This document shows, in pieces, positions 47,826-56,593 of a DNA stretch of 58,802 nt. The notes under the pieces were generated by a model. It did not search any database. It worked only from the letters and a program-made list of their open reading frames with translations, and was not told the origin of the DNA. Position numbers and translations under genes: made by a program. How positions within the stretch are numbered: position 1 is the first letter of the stretch; every line of letters begins with the position of its first letter. Origin of the DNA: an uncultured Clostridia bacterium (GTDB taxonomy: Bacteria; Bacillota; Clostridia; Oscillospirales; Acutalibacteraceae); the NCBI GenBank assembly GCA_944384815.1, contig CALWUW010000013.1, forward strand, positions 1 through 58,802. Reading direction: 5' to 3'.

Positions 47826-48712
47826 GTGTTCGGCATGTGACCAAACGGTATGGGAATTTTACGGCTTTGTCCGACATATCCCTGGAATTCGGCAACGGCG
47901 TGTACGCGCTTTTGGCGCCCAACGGCGCCGGCAAAACCACGCTGATGAAAATGATGGCCACCCTGCTTTTCCCCACGGAAGGGGAGATTCTTTGGGAAGG
48001 AACGGAGATCAACCGCCTGGGGGCAAAATACCGGGAAATTCTGGGCTTTTTGCCCCAGCAGTTTGGCTATTATAAGAATTATTCCCCCCAAAGCTACCTT
48101 TTGTATCTGGCGGCTCTGAAGGGAATGGAGAAAAAAGCCGCCAAGAAAAAGATCAATGAAGTTCTGGAGCTGGTAGCTTTGGAAAAGGACGGAAAAAAGA
48201 AAATGCGGAAATTTTCCGGCGGTATGCTCCAGCGGGTGGGCATTGCCCAGGCGCTGCTTAACGACCCCAAGCTTTTGATCCTGGACGAACCCACCGCCGG
48301 CCTGGACCCTAAGGAGCGGGTGCGCTTCCGGAACATGATCTCCGCGTTGGGCCGTGATCGGACGGTGATCCTTTCCACCCACATTGTTTCGGATATTGAG
48401 AGCATTGCGGATCAGGTGATCCTGCTGAAGGATCATCAGGTAATCGGCTGCCGCTCCGTAGAGGAGACCTGCGAAAGGATGCGGGGAATGGTGTATGAGA
48501 CCCGGATCCCCGAAAAGGAATGGGATACGTTCCAAGAGAAACATTTGGTGTTGGGAGAAAAACCGGAGCACGGGGAAGTGCTGGTGCGGTATGCCAAAGA
48601 GCCAGGAGAGGTGGAAAAGCCCGGAGAACAAGGGCAGACCCAGGAACAGGCGGTGGAACCCAACCTGGAGGACGTGTTTTTGTATCTCTACCGGGACGAG
48701 AAGAAAGAGTGA
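47819..48712 (+). CDS. ABC transporter ATPase
   Basis: 297 residues. Walker A APNGAGKT (33-40, Ala in place of the usual Gly), signature FSGGM (132-136), Walker B LLILDEP (152-158), His switch in STHIVSDI. The final conserved block VEPNLEDVFLYLYRDEK is preceded by a short Gln/Gly/Glu insertion (PGEQGQTQEQ) coded by drifting repeats. The ATG at 47819 is 10 nt after GGGAGG; a TTG two codons earlier is less likely. It should energise the permease-like proteins downstream. Confidence 0.9.
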   Translation: MLSVRHVTKRYGNFTALSDISLEFGNGVYALLAPNGAGKTTLMKMMATLLFPTEGEILWEGTEINRLGAKYREILGFLPQQFGYYKNYSPQSYLLYLAALKGMEKKAAKKKINEVLELVALEKDGKKKMRKFSGGMLQRVGIAQALLNDPKLLILDEPTAGLDPKERVRFRNMISALGRDRTVILSTHIVSDIESIADQVILLKDHQVIGCRSVEETCERMRGMVYETRIPEKEWDTFQEKHLVLGEKPEHGEVLVRYAKEPGEVEKPGEQGQTQEQAVEPNLEDVFLYLYRDEKKE

Positions 48713-48803
48713 TTCCCTGAGAAACGGAATTTGCCCGGGCGCCGGTGGGCGCGACGATGGGAAGGATCACGGGTGCATCCGTTTGATCAAAGGAGGGAAT
48801 GGG

Positions 48804-50111
48804 ATGTTTGTTTTTTGGGAGGAATGTAAATATATTCTGCGGGGCCGGTTCTTGTGGATCGCAGCGATTTTGGGCATGGTATTTGCTGTTTATTATGTAA
48901 ACGAAAGTTACAGGAATTTAGGGGAGGAAATCTACCGTTCCTATAGGTTTACAGAGCAAAACGGGGTTTCCTTTGAAGAAAAAGACATAGAAAAATTCCT
49001 GGAGGGTTTTCTGGAAGATCATTGCAGAGCCCAGGATTTAAAGAACGAATTGAAAGCTGCCGGAATCCAGCAGATCACTGCAAAAGACATTTTGGATTAT
49101 GCCATGGAGAGGGAGTCTGCGTTTACGGATCAACTCATGGAGATTCAAAGCCAGGATGATGAAGCTTTTTCTGAAATTGTCAACGACTTGTTTCCTTTTG
49201 TGGACATTGCCTATGGAGCGCTTCGCCGTAATTTGGAAGAGTATGACGTTATGGAGCAGGGAGAAATCCTCCTTGAAAGCAGAAAGCTCCCTGTTTCCGG
49301 CTGGAAACGAGAGCGTCTGCTGGACGGTTTTCGGCAGCTGGAAAAGCGTGCCCGGGAAATTACAGAAAATGGAGAGAATCAGCAGTTTCTTCCCTACAGC
49401 TTGTCCATGGAGAATAACATCTATTGGTTTTCCAATCAATTTTCCAGCAACGGCGCTTTAGGCTTTGTGTGGGCTTTTTCCATGGTGCTGGCGGGGATCA
49501 TCGCGGCTCGGAGTCTGGGAAGCAGCTATATGAACCATATGTCCGGCGTGCTGTATTGCGGAAAGCCGGGAAGAAGGCTTGCGCTGAAGAAGACGGCATC
49601 GGTTCTGGCGATGTCCGGCCTGTGCTATCTGGTGCTTTCTCTGCTGGCAACCGGGTACTGCGTGTTTATGTTCCGGCTGGATCTGTACTGGGATGTACCG
49701 CTGGCCTCTATGATACAGTATGCAGGTCCGCTGATTCCCCGGTTCCCCGTTACCATTGGGGGCTACTGGTGGTTCCAGATGGGCGTGGGGCTGGCTTCTG
49801 TGCTGATCCTGGCACTGCTTTTCTCCGGGGTTATGGTACTGACCAAGAGCTTTTATGCCGGTTCAGCCATTTCGGTGGGGATCCCTCTGCTTCTGTTGGG
49901 AGTGATTCTTAGTGTTCCGGAGGCGCAGAACTGGTTTTTGCTGATGGGCAGCCCTGTTGGTCTGTTTTTGAATGCAGGCAAGTTTTTGCGGCAGGACTTT
50001 TTGTTTTCCATTCTGCCCCATTTTGAGGGGATCATGCTGCTGATCTGGGCCGGACTTGTGGGCGTTCTGGCTGCGCTGGGGTTTGTCCGCTTCCGGAGGA
50101 CGGCGCTGTAA
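48804..50111 (+). CDS. ABC permease-like membrane protein, first paralogue
   Basis: 435 residues. One helix at the start (about 14-32), an extracytoplasmic domain of about 195 residues rich in charged helices (to about 220), then six helices (about 222-250, 270-296, 325-348, 356-378 and two more). The C-terminal half has the motifs AARSLGSSYMNHMSGVLYCGKPGRRLALKK and VLTKSFYAGSAISVGIPLLLLGVIL. It is about half identical by eye to the next gene product. No known transporter family is recognised beyond an ABC-2-like plan. AGGAGGGAATGGG precedes the ATG; the frame upstream of it overlaps the ATPase gene in another frame and is not used. Confidence 0.85.
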   Translation: MFVFWEECKYILRGRFLWIAAILGMVFAVYYVNESYRNLGEEIYRSYRFTEQNGVSFEEKDIEKFLEGFLEDHCRAQDLKNELKAAGIQQITAKDILDYAMERESAFTDQLMEIQSQDDEAFSEIVNDLFPFVDIAYGALRRNLEEYDVMEQGEILLESRKLPVSGWKRERLLDGFRQLEKRAREITENGENQQFLPYSLSMENNIYWFSNQFSSNGALGFVWAFSMVLAGIIAARSLGSSYMNHMSGVLYCGKPGRRLALKKTASVLAMSGLCYLVLSLLATGYCVFMFRLDLYWDVPLASMIQYAGPLIPRFPVTIGGYWWFQMGVGLASVLILALLFSGVMVLTKSFYAGSAISVGIPLLLLGVILSVPEAQNWFLLMGSPVGLFLNAGKFLRQDFLFSILPHFEGIMLLIWAGLVGVLAALGFVRFRRTAL

Positions 50112-50231
50112 GAAGATTCCCCAGACTGTCTCCCTTCTGCAGAGAGGTTTAAAGGGATACCGGGGGAACTCTATGGTTATAAAAACATACGGGCAGCGGA
50201 TGTCGGCCCCATTGGCTAAAGGAGGAACCAT

Positions 50232-51545
50232 ATGTTTATTTTTTGGGAGGAATGCAAATACCTTTTGCGAAGCCGGATTCTATGGGCCGTTGTGCTTCTG
50301 GGAGCGCTGGCGTGCGCTTTTTTCAGCTATACCAATTGGGACTTTAACCGGGAATCCTTTGAGCTTTCCCATGGGTTTGCCCAGGAACACGGCCTTTCCT
50401 TTGGAGAGGAAGACGTGGAAGCGTATGCAAGCTATTATACGGAGCATTCAAAGGAAGGGCAGGCCCTGGGGGCAGCCCTGAAAAAAGCAGGGCTGGAGAA
50501 GCTCACCTTCCAGGAAATCCAGGCTTACCAGAAGGGGGAGGCTCCGGAAATCAGCCAGAAGCTGGAGAAACTGTATGAAAGATCGGAGGAAGATTACTGG
50601 ACGGTGGTCCGCTATATAGACGCTTTACAGCAGCCTTGGTATCTTTTCGAAGACAACAGCATCGAGAAGATCCGGCCTTCCCAGTGGAGTGAAAACCGGA
50701 TAGACGAGCTGGAAAACCGGACGGTGCCCCTGAATCCCGGGACGAAGGAAAAGCTGACGGAGGCTTTTCAGCAGCTGGAAAACCGGCTGGAAGAAATCCG
50801 TGAAAATGGGGAAAACCATCAATTTCTGCCCCTTGGCCGAAATATATCCGGAAACAGCAGCTGGTTTGAATCCCAGTTTTGTTCCATGGGGCTGGGGTTC
50901 CTTTGGCTGGTGGCCTTTGCGGCGGCTGGGGTTGCCGCCGGCCGGAGCCTGGGAGGAAGCTTCCTTTCCCATATGCAGGGGACTATCTACACCGGAAAGC
51001 CCGGCAGACGCCTTGCCATGCGGAAGCTTTTGGCGGTTTTATGTGTTTCCGGAGGGATCTACCTTTTGCTGAATTTGATGCTGACGGTGTTTTATATTTT
51101 CCTGTTCCGGTTAGATCTGTACTGGAGCGTTCCCCTGGCCTCTATGGTCAGCTGGAGCGGCACGGTGGTGACCCGCTTCCCCATTACCGTAGGGGGATTC
51201 TGGTGGTTCCAGTTGGGGGTAGGACTTGCCGCGGTGCTGATTTTGGCGCTGTTTTTCTCGGCTTCCACGGTGCTCACCAAGAGCTTTTACGCCGGGGCGG
51301 GAATTTCCGTAGGATTTTCCCTTCTGCTGCTGGGGATCATTCAAATGATCCCTGCGGCCCAGAATTCTTTGCTGCTGATGGGCAGCCCCATGGGTCTCTA
51401 TCTGAATGCGGGAAAATTTTTGCAGAGAGAGTTTCTTTTCTCCATTCTTCCGCATTTTGAGGGGATTTCCCTTTTGGTGTGGGGCAGTTTGGCGGCGGTG
51501 TTTGCGGCACTGGGATTTGTGCGGTTCCGGAAGGCGACGCTGTAA
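50232..51545 (+). CDS. ABC permease-like membrane protein, second paralogue
   Basis: 437 residues, aligned with the previous protein along its whole length: MFIFWEECKYLLRS against MFVFWEECKYILRG at the start, AGRSLGGSFLSHMQGTIYTGKPGRRLAMRK against AARSLGSSYMNHM in the middle, and VLTKSFYAGAGISVGFSLLLLGII near the end. The extracytoplasmic domain (about 35-215) is the most diverged part, which points to different ligands. GGAGGAACCAT gives the start. It arose by tandem duplication and may form a heterodimer with the first paralogue. Confidence 0.85.
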   Translation: MFIFWEECKYLLRSRILWAVVLLGALACAFFSYTNWDFNRESFELSHGFAQEHGLSFGEEDVEAYASYYTEHSKEGQALGAALKKAGLEKLTFQEIQAYQKGEAPEISQKLEKLYERSEEDYWTVVRYIDALQQPWYLFEDNSIEKIRPSQWSENRIDELENRTVPLNPGTKEKLTEAFQQLENRLEEIRENGENHQFLPLGRNISGNSSWFESQFCSMGLGFLWLVAFAAAGVAAGRSLGGSFLSHMQGTIYTGKPGRRLAMRKLLAVLCVSGGIYLLLNLMLTVFYIFLFRLDLYWSVPLASMVSWSGTVVTRFPITVGGFWWFQLGVGLAAVLILALFFSASTVLTKSFYAGAGISVGFSLLLLGIIQMIPAAQNSLLLMGSPMGLYLNAGKFLQREFLFSILPHFEGISLLVWGSLAAVFAALGFVRFRKATL

Positions 51546-51690
51546 TCCCTTTATAAAGACACTTTCCCGGGGTTTAGGATATTCCGGCCGAAGGGGGAGA
51601 ATTTTTCCTCCACGGAAGGCCGGGAACTTCCCCCAAAGCCATGCTGCAAAACAGCGTTTCCTAGAGAAAAGGGAAGGGGATATGTTACAT

Positions 51691-52329
51691 ATGCTTCGTA
51701 TGTTTCGGTTTCAGCAGGAATGCCGGTATCTTCTGCACGGACCCCTGTTTTGGTGGGCGGCGGCCGCCGCGTTTCTTTTGGCATGGGCAGGGCGGAACTT
51801 TTTCTGGGCGGGAATGCTGGCTGTAACAGCGGTTTCCGCCGGGCGCAGCCTTGGAGGCAGCTTTCAGGAAAATCTGCCCGGAATGCTGTATACAGGGAGC
51901 CTGGGAAGGAAGCTGGCCTTTTGCAAGCTTCTTTCCGTGCTGGTGGTTTCCGCCGGGTCCTACGCAGCCCTGAGCCTGGCTTTTTCCTTTGGGATGGGAG
52001 TTTTTCCGTTTTCAGGAGGCTTTTCCCCGGGAATTTACTGGAACGGAGGGGGTTCCGGTCTATGGCAGTCCGGAGACGCTCTGTTCTGGATGGTGCCCTG
52101 GGGGCAGGGGCTGCTGGCGGTTTTAACAGCGGGAGTTTTGTTCTCCGGATGTTTTCTGCTTCTGGGGAATCCTTTTTTCGGTATGGCGGCAGTTTTGATT
52201 CCGGGGTTTTTCCTGTTTCTGCGAATGATGGATCTCCCCTTGGAGTACCACGGCCTGCTTTGCTGGCTGGCTGGATCCTGCGTTTTTTTAGGGCAGAGGT
52301 TCTGGAGGTTTTTTCGGATGGATCTATAA
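51691..52329 (+). CDS. Short permease paralogue lacking the extracytoplasmic domain
   Basis: 212 residues. It opens with FRFQQECRYLLHGPLFWW, equivalent to the first helix of the two preceding proteins, then goes directly to TAVSAGRSLGGSFQENLPGMLYTGSLGRKLAFCK, the block that follows the extracytoplasmic domain in them. So about 190 residues are missing in frame, and the protein ends with three helices. It is not broken by stops. The start at 51691 is 10 nt after GAAGGGGA; 51682 is too close to it, and 51700 would match the other paralogues best. It may be a core-only subunit. Confidence 0.75.
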   Translation: MLRMFRFQQECRYLLHGPLFWWAAAAAFLLAWAGRNFFWAGMLAVTAVSAGRSLGGSFQENLPGMLYTGSLGRKLAFCKLLSVLVVSAGSYAALSLAFSFGMGVFPFSGGFSPGIYWNGGGSGLWQSGDALFWMVPWGQGLLAVLTAGVLFSGCFLLLGNPFFGMAAVLIPGFFLFLRMMDLPLEYHGLLCWLAGSCVFLGQRFWRFFRMDL

Positions 52330-52509
52330 AAATAAGCTTCCCCGTAGATTTTTGTTTCTGTCTGTAGTAGTATGATACATGGCGGGAAAAACAGGCTTTG
52401 GAGGCTTGCTTCAAACAGAGCGCTTTTTCTGAAGGCACAGTGCCTTTCGGAACAGCCAGGAAGTTTTTCTTCGCCGGAATTTTTGCGTTTGGATCAGGGA
52501 GGAAACAAA

Positions 52510-54351
52510 ATGGAATTTTACGCGGAGATCAAAATTCGGGGGGACGCCTACGGCAGAGGCTTTTCCAACGGCCTTTCCTTAACCGGCAGCGCCACCACAA
52601 ACGGGCTTACCGTTTTGGAAGAACGGGAGGACTGCACGGTGTATACCGATCCCCGGGGATACCGGCTGGAAGCCTTTCACCAAAAACGGGGCGATGTGGT
52701 GGACTGCAAATGCGTGTTCTACAACCATTCCCAGGAGCCGGTGACTTTGGAGATGCTTTCCAGCTTTGCCCTTCGGGGGCTGGAAGGGGAGAATCTGTAT
52801 CGGATTCAGTCCTTCTGGAGCGCGGAGGGGCGGGTTCTGCGTCAGAACCTGCTGGATCTGAATCTGGAAGTTTCCTGGGCCAAGTTCGGATTCCGCAGTG
52901 AGAAATTCGGGCAGGTGGGCTCCATGCCTGTGCGGAAATGGTTCCCCTTTGTGGCTTTGGAGGATCCCAAAACCGGGACCTTTACCGGAGCGCAGCTCTA
53001 CTGCGCTTCCAGCTGGCAGATGGAGCTGTTCCGCAATGGGGATCCTCTGCAGCTTTGCGGCGGCCTGGCGGATCGGGATTTCGGCCATTGGTGTAAAACC
53101 GTGCAGCCCGGAGAATCCTTTGAAACGCCCCGGGCGGTGGTGGCCCAGGGGGATTCTTTGGAGCAGCTTTGCCACCGGCTGGTGCAGGCCCAGACGCCTA
53201 GGATCGCTCCTGTGGACAGGGATATGCCTATTATTTTCAACGAGTACTGCACCACCTGGGGCAATCCTACTTTGGAAAACCTCACCAAAACCGCTAAAAA
53301 GCTGGAAGGAACCGGGGTGCGCTATCTGGTGATCGACGCCGGATGGTATAAGATCCCCACCGCGGATTGGGGCACCACTATCGGAGACTGGAACCCCAGC
53401 CGAGAGCTGTTCCCCAACGGCATCCGGGAAGCTACGGACATGATCCGTTCTTACGGGATGATCCCCGGCCTTTGGTTTGAGATGGAAGTCACCGCCAAGG
53501 ACGCCCAGGCCTATCACCAAACGGAGCACCTTCTCAAGCGGGACGGCGTGCCCCTTACGGTAGGCCCCCGGCGTTTCTGGGATATGGAAGATCCCTGGGT
53601 GCAGGACTATTTGTCCCGGAAAGTCATCGGGCTGCTGCGGGAAAATGATTTCGGCTATGTGAAGATCGATTACAACGACGCCATCGGCGTGGGCTGTGAC
53701 GGCGCGGAAAGCCCCGGAGAAGGGCTGCGCCGGAAGATCTGCGCCAGCCAGGATTTCTTCCGGAAAATGGCCCGGGAGCTGCCGGAGCTGGTGATCGAAA
53801 ACTGCTCCAGCGGCGGCCATCGCCTGGAGCCCTCCATGATGGAGCTGGTTTCCCAGGCCAGCTTCTCCGACGCCCATGAATGCACTAGCATTCCCGTAAT
53901 CGCCGCCAACCTGCACCGGGTGATTCGTCCGGAGCAAAGCCAGATCTGGGCGGTGCTCCCCAAGGACGGGGATATTCACCGGATCCATTATCTCCTGGCG
54001 GCCACCTTCCTGGGAAGAATGTGCCTGAGCGGAGAGATCTACGATATGCCGGAAGAGCAGTGGCAGGATGTGCTCTCCGCCATGGAGCTGTACAGAAAGG
54101 TCTGCGGGATCATTCGGGACGGATACACCCGTTTTGTGGAATGCACGGCTCACAGCTACAACCATCTGGAAGGATGGCAGGGCGTCCTTCGGGAGAAGGG
54201 GGATGAGGCCCTTTTGGTGGTGCATACCTTTGCGGGAGGCGCCCATCCGCCGGTGGAAAAATGGACGGAAGGATACCGGGTGGCGGAGCGCTACGGCGAC
54301 GCATTGGACGGAGACTTCCAGGCGGCAGTGTTCCGGCTGGAAAAAATCTAA
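52510..54351 (+). CDS. GH36-family alpha-galactosidase-like enzyme
   Basis: 613 residues. The N-terminal beta-sandwich (to about 240) is followed by a TIM barrel with the GH36 landmarks: FNEYCTTWGNPT, IDAGWY (about 276-281), PGLWFEMEV (about 319-327), nucleophile Asp387 in YVKIDYN, the CSSGGHR loop (about 433-439) and acid/base Asp454 in SDAHE. It should remove alpha-linked galactose (or a related residue) from oligosaccharides in the cytoplasm; there is no signal peptide. It is shorter than the 730-residue AgaR-type enzymes because the N-terminal domain is reduced. GGGAGGAAACAAA precedes the ATG. The TAGTATGATAC at 52369-52378 may be its -10 region. Confidence 0.88.
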   Translation: MEFYAEIKIRGDAYGRGFSNGLSLTGSATTNGLTVLEEREDCTVYTDPRGYRLEAFHQKRGDVVDCKCVFYNHSQEPVTLEMLSSFALRGLEGENLYRIQSFWSAEGRVLRQNLLDLNLEVSWAKFGFRSEKFGQVGSMPVRKWFPFVALEDPKTGTFTGAQLYCASSWQMELFRNGDPLQLCGGLADRDFGHWCKTVQPGESFETPRAVVAQGDSLEQLCHRLVQAQTPRIAPVDRDMPIIFNEYCTTWGNPTLENLTKTAKKLEGTGVRYLVIDAGWYKIPTADWGTTIGDWNPSRELFPNGIREATDMIRSYGMIPGLWFEMEVTAKDAQAYHQTEHLLKRDGVPLTVGPRRFWDMEDPWVQDYLSRKVIGLLRENDFGYVKIDYNDAIGVGCDGAESPGEGLRRKICASQDFFRKMARELPELVIENCSSGGHRLEPSMMELVSQASFSDAHECTSIPVIAANLHRVIRPEQSQIWAVLPKDGDIHRIHYLLAATFLGRMCLSGEIYDMPEEQWQDVLSAMELYRKVCGIIRDGYTRFVECTAHSYNHLEGWQGVLREKGDEALLVVHTFAGGAHPPVEKWTEGYRVAERYGDALDGDFQAAVFRLEKI

Positions 54352-54357
54352 GGGAAT

Positions 54358-54455
54358 TGTTAAGCCGTCAAGAAGGCAAGTGTTTAAATCTTCAAGCCAC
54401 CAGACTGCTAAGCCATCGGCCATAGGCCATCAGCCATCAGCCGTCAGCCGTCAGA
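54358..54455. repeat. Drifting tandem repeats after the GH36 gene
   Basis: ttaagccgtcaag, aaggcaagtg, cttcaagccaccag, actgctaagccat, then cggccataggccatcagccatcagccgtcagccgtcag. The last block is six copies of a 7-bp unit. Confidence 0.65.
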
Positions 54456-54531
54456 CTGAAAGGAAAGGCCTCTCTCCGGCCGGGGGATAGCCCGAGGCCA
54501 TTTTCAGAAAAATTAAAAATTAAAAAAGCCA

Positions 54532-54560
54532 TGGACTTTCCGACAGGTCTGTGGTATGAT
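54532..54560 (+). promoter_or_regulatory. Promoter of the acetolactate synthase gene
   Basis: TGGACT (54532-54537), 17-bp spacer, TATGAT (54555-54560), preceded by an A/T-rich stretch. Confidence 0.65.
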
Positions 54561-54629
54561 ACAAGGCAAGGATTTCCAAAGGCGAAGGAGCCGGAAGATC
54601 CGATACATATTCGGTTTGCAGAACGGTGT

Positions 54630-54665
54630 GACAGCGCTGTCCGTTTCGGGCAGCGCTGTTTTTGT
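54630..54665 (+). terminator. Terminator hairpin in the acetolactate synthase leader (possible attenuator)
   Basis: ACAGCGCTGTCCG (54631-54643), TTT, CGGGCAGCGCTGT, then TTTTGTTTG. It lies about 65 nt after the expected start site and about 115 nt before the gene. No T-box motif and no branched-chain-codon leader peptide were found. Confidence 0.75.
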
Positions 54666-54709
54666 TTGCCGGGGAAGGAAAGCAGGCGCAGCAGGCAGAT
54701 AAAAACAAA

Positions 54710-54772
54710 AACCGGAAACCAGCAACAGGCAGCAAGCCAACAAGCCAACAAACCAACAAGCAAACCGCGAGG
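54710..54772. repeat. Drifting tandem repeats (aacaagcc units) between leader terminator and gene
   Basis: aaaccggaaacc, agcaacaggcagc, aagccaac, aagccaac, aaaccaac, aagcaaac: 8-bp units directly before the ribosome site GAGGAGTGG. Confidence 0.65.
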
Positions 54773-54781
54773 AGTGGGACT

Positions 54782-56434
54782 ATGGCAGAAACAAAGAAAA
54801 ATCGTACAGTGGCCCAGGTGTTGGTAGAATGCCTGGAAGCGGAAGGGGTGGACATGATCTTCGGAATTCCGGGAGAAGAGACCCTGGATCTGATGTTCGC
54901 TCTGAAAGAAAGCAAAATTCGGTTTATCCCCACCCGCCACGAGCAGGGAGCGGCCTTTATGGCGGACGTATACGGGCGGCTTACCGGAAGAGCCGGTGTC
55001 TGCCTGAGCACCCTGGGCCCCGGCGCTACCAATCTGGTCACCGGCGTGGCAGATGCCTACCTGGACGGAGCGCCTTTGGTGGCCATTACCGGGCAGGTAG
55101 GAACGGACCGGATGCAGCTGACAAGCCATCAGTATCTGGATCTGACGGCTATGTTTGCCCCCATTACCAAACGGAGCAAAATGGTGGTTTGTCCGGACAT
55201 GGTGGCGGAAATCACCCGGCTTTGCTTTAAATACGCCGAGTGGGAAAAACCCGGTGCTACCCATATCGATCTTCCCAACGACGTGGCCAAAATGCCCACA
55301 TCCTGTCGTCCGCTGAAAAAGCAGGAATTTTCCCGGCGATATGCCAGCCCGGAGTCCATCCATAAGGCGGCGGAAGCCATTTCCAAGGCCCAGCGGCCGG
55401 TGATCCTGGCGGGAATCGGGGCGGTTCGCGCCAAAGCTTCCCAGGCGGTAACGGAAATGGCCAACCGGTTGCATATCCCGGTGGTAAATACCATGATGGC
55501 CAAGGGAATCATTTCCATGGACGATCCCTATAGCATGGGCACACTGGGCATTCCCCAAAAAGACTATATAAATCAGCTGTTTGACCAGGCGGATCTGGTG
55601 ATCGGCGTAGGGTATGACATTGTGGAATGCAGCCCCCGGAAATGGAATACCCATCCCATGGAAATCATAGACATCAGCGCCCGGTTTACGGAAGTGAACC
55701 GCGCGTATGAACCAGAAGTAGAAGTGATCGGAGATATTACAGAGAGTATATACCAGATCCTGCGGATCGCCCATCGGGAGAAGGAGCCTGTCGGCGCCTT
55801 TGCCATCGCCCGGCAGATCTGGGAAGATTTCAGCCAGATGGCGGAAGATAACAGCTTCCCCATGAAGCCTGCCCGGATCCTGAAGGACATCCGCGAGGCC
55901 TTAGGGGAGGAGGACATTCTGGTTTCCGACGTAGGCGCCCATAAAATTTGGATCGGCCGGAATTACCCTTGCTATAAGCCCAACACCTGCCTGATCTCCA
56001 ACGGCTTTGCCAGCATGGGCTTTGCCGTACCCGGAGCCATTACCGCCAAGATCCTGAACCCGGAGAAAAAAGTGCTGGCGGTAACAGGGGACGGCGGCTT
56101 TATGATGAACAGCCAGGAGCTGGAAACCGCTGTGCGGGAAAAGGTACCCTTTGTTACGCTGATCTGGGAGGACGCCGGATACGGGCTGATCCGTTGGAAA
56201 GAAGAGGAGCAGTTCGGAGATTCTTACGGCGTGGAGTTTTCCAATCCGGACTTTCAGGCGTACGCCCAGGCTATGCACTGCAAGGGATACCGGGTGAAAA
56301 GCGCGGAAGAATTCCTGCCGGTGCTGCAGGAGGCTTTAGCCCAAACGGTGCCCAGTGTGGTAGTGGTGCCGGTGGATTACAGCGAGAATATGGCCCTAAG
56401 CCACCGGTTGGAAGAATATTTCACGAAGAAATAA
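54782..56434 (+). CDS. Acetolactate synthase-type TPP enzyme, large subunit
   Basis: 550 residues. Condenses two pyruvate to 2-acetolactate, for valine/leucine or acetoin formation. The catalytic Glu54 (RHEQGAAF), GPGATNLVTGVADA (about 79-92), and the TPP/Mg motif GDGGFMMN (Asp437) with the second Mg ligand Asp in WEDAGYG are present. The residue before that Asp is Glu in place of the Asn usual in AlsS. The regulatory subunit gene (ilvH/ilvN) is not adjacent, and no other branched-chain genes are nearby, which favours a stand-alone, catabolic-like enzyme. The ATG follows GCGAGGAGTGGGACT. Related TPP enzymes cannot be fully excluded. Confidence 0.85.
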   Translation: MAETKKNRTVAQVLVECLEAEGVDMIFGIPGEETLDLMFALKESKIRFIPTRHEQGAAFMADVYGRLTGRAGVCLSTLGPGATNLVTGVADAYLDGAPLVAITGQVGTDRMQLTSHQYLDLTAMFAPITKRSKMVVCPDMVAEITRLCFKYAEWEKPGATHIDLPNDVAKMPTSCRPLKKQEFSRRYASPESIHKAAEAISKAQRPVILAGIGAVRAKASQAVTEMANRLHIPVVNTMMAKGIISMDDPYSMGTLGIPQKDYINQLFDQADLVIGVGYDIVECSPRKWNTHPMEIIDISARFTEVNRAYEPEVEVIGDITESIYQILRIAHREKEPVGAFAIARQIWEDFSQMAEDNSFPMKPARILKDIREALGEEDILVSDVGAHKIWIGRNYPCYKPNTCLISNGFASMGFAVPGAITAKILNPEKKVLAVTGDGGFMMNSQELETAVREKVPFVTLIWEDAGYGLIRWKEEEQFGDSYGVEFSNPDFQAYAQAMHCKGYRVKSAEEFLPVLQEALAQTVPSVVVVPVDYSENMALSHRLEEYFTKK

Positions 56435-56593
56435 ACGGCAAAATAGCAAAGGCTTAAAATTGCCCGGGAAATGGCGGGAAAAATACGGCGGATTTCTTTT
56501 CCTTTCCTCTTTTATTTTTCTGCAAAAGCTTGTACAATAGAGGGGAAAACAGAGAAACAGGCTTCGCAAACGGCGAAGCAGAAGGAGGAGACT

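Noticed and set aside
51691-52329. Third permease copy as a pseudogene
   Set aside because: The missing domain is removed in frame, there is no stop or frameshift, and a ribosome site is present.
52579-54423. 614-codon minus-strand frame opposite the GH36 gene
   Set aside because: Antisense shadow; the catalytic motifs are on the plus strand.
54561-54781. T-box leader before acetolactate synthase
   Set aside because: The conserved T-box string (GGGTGGTACCGCG type) is missing, although a terminator is present.
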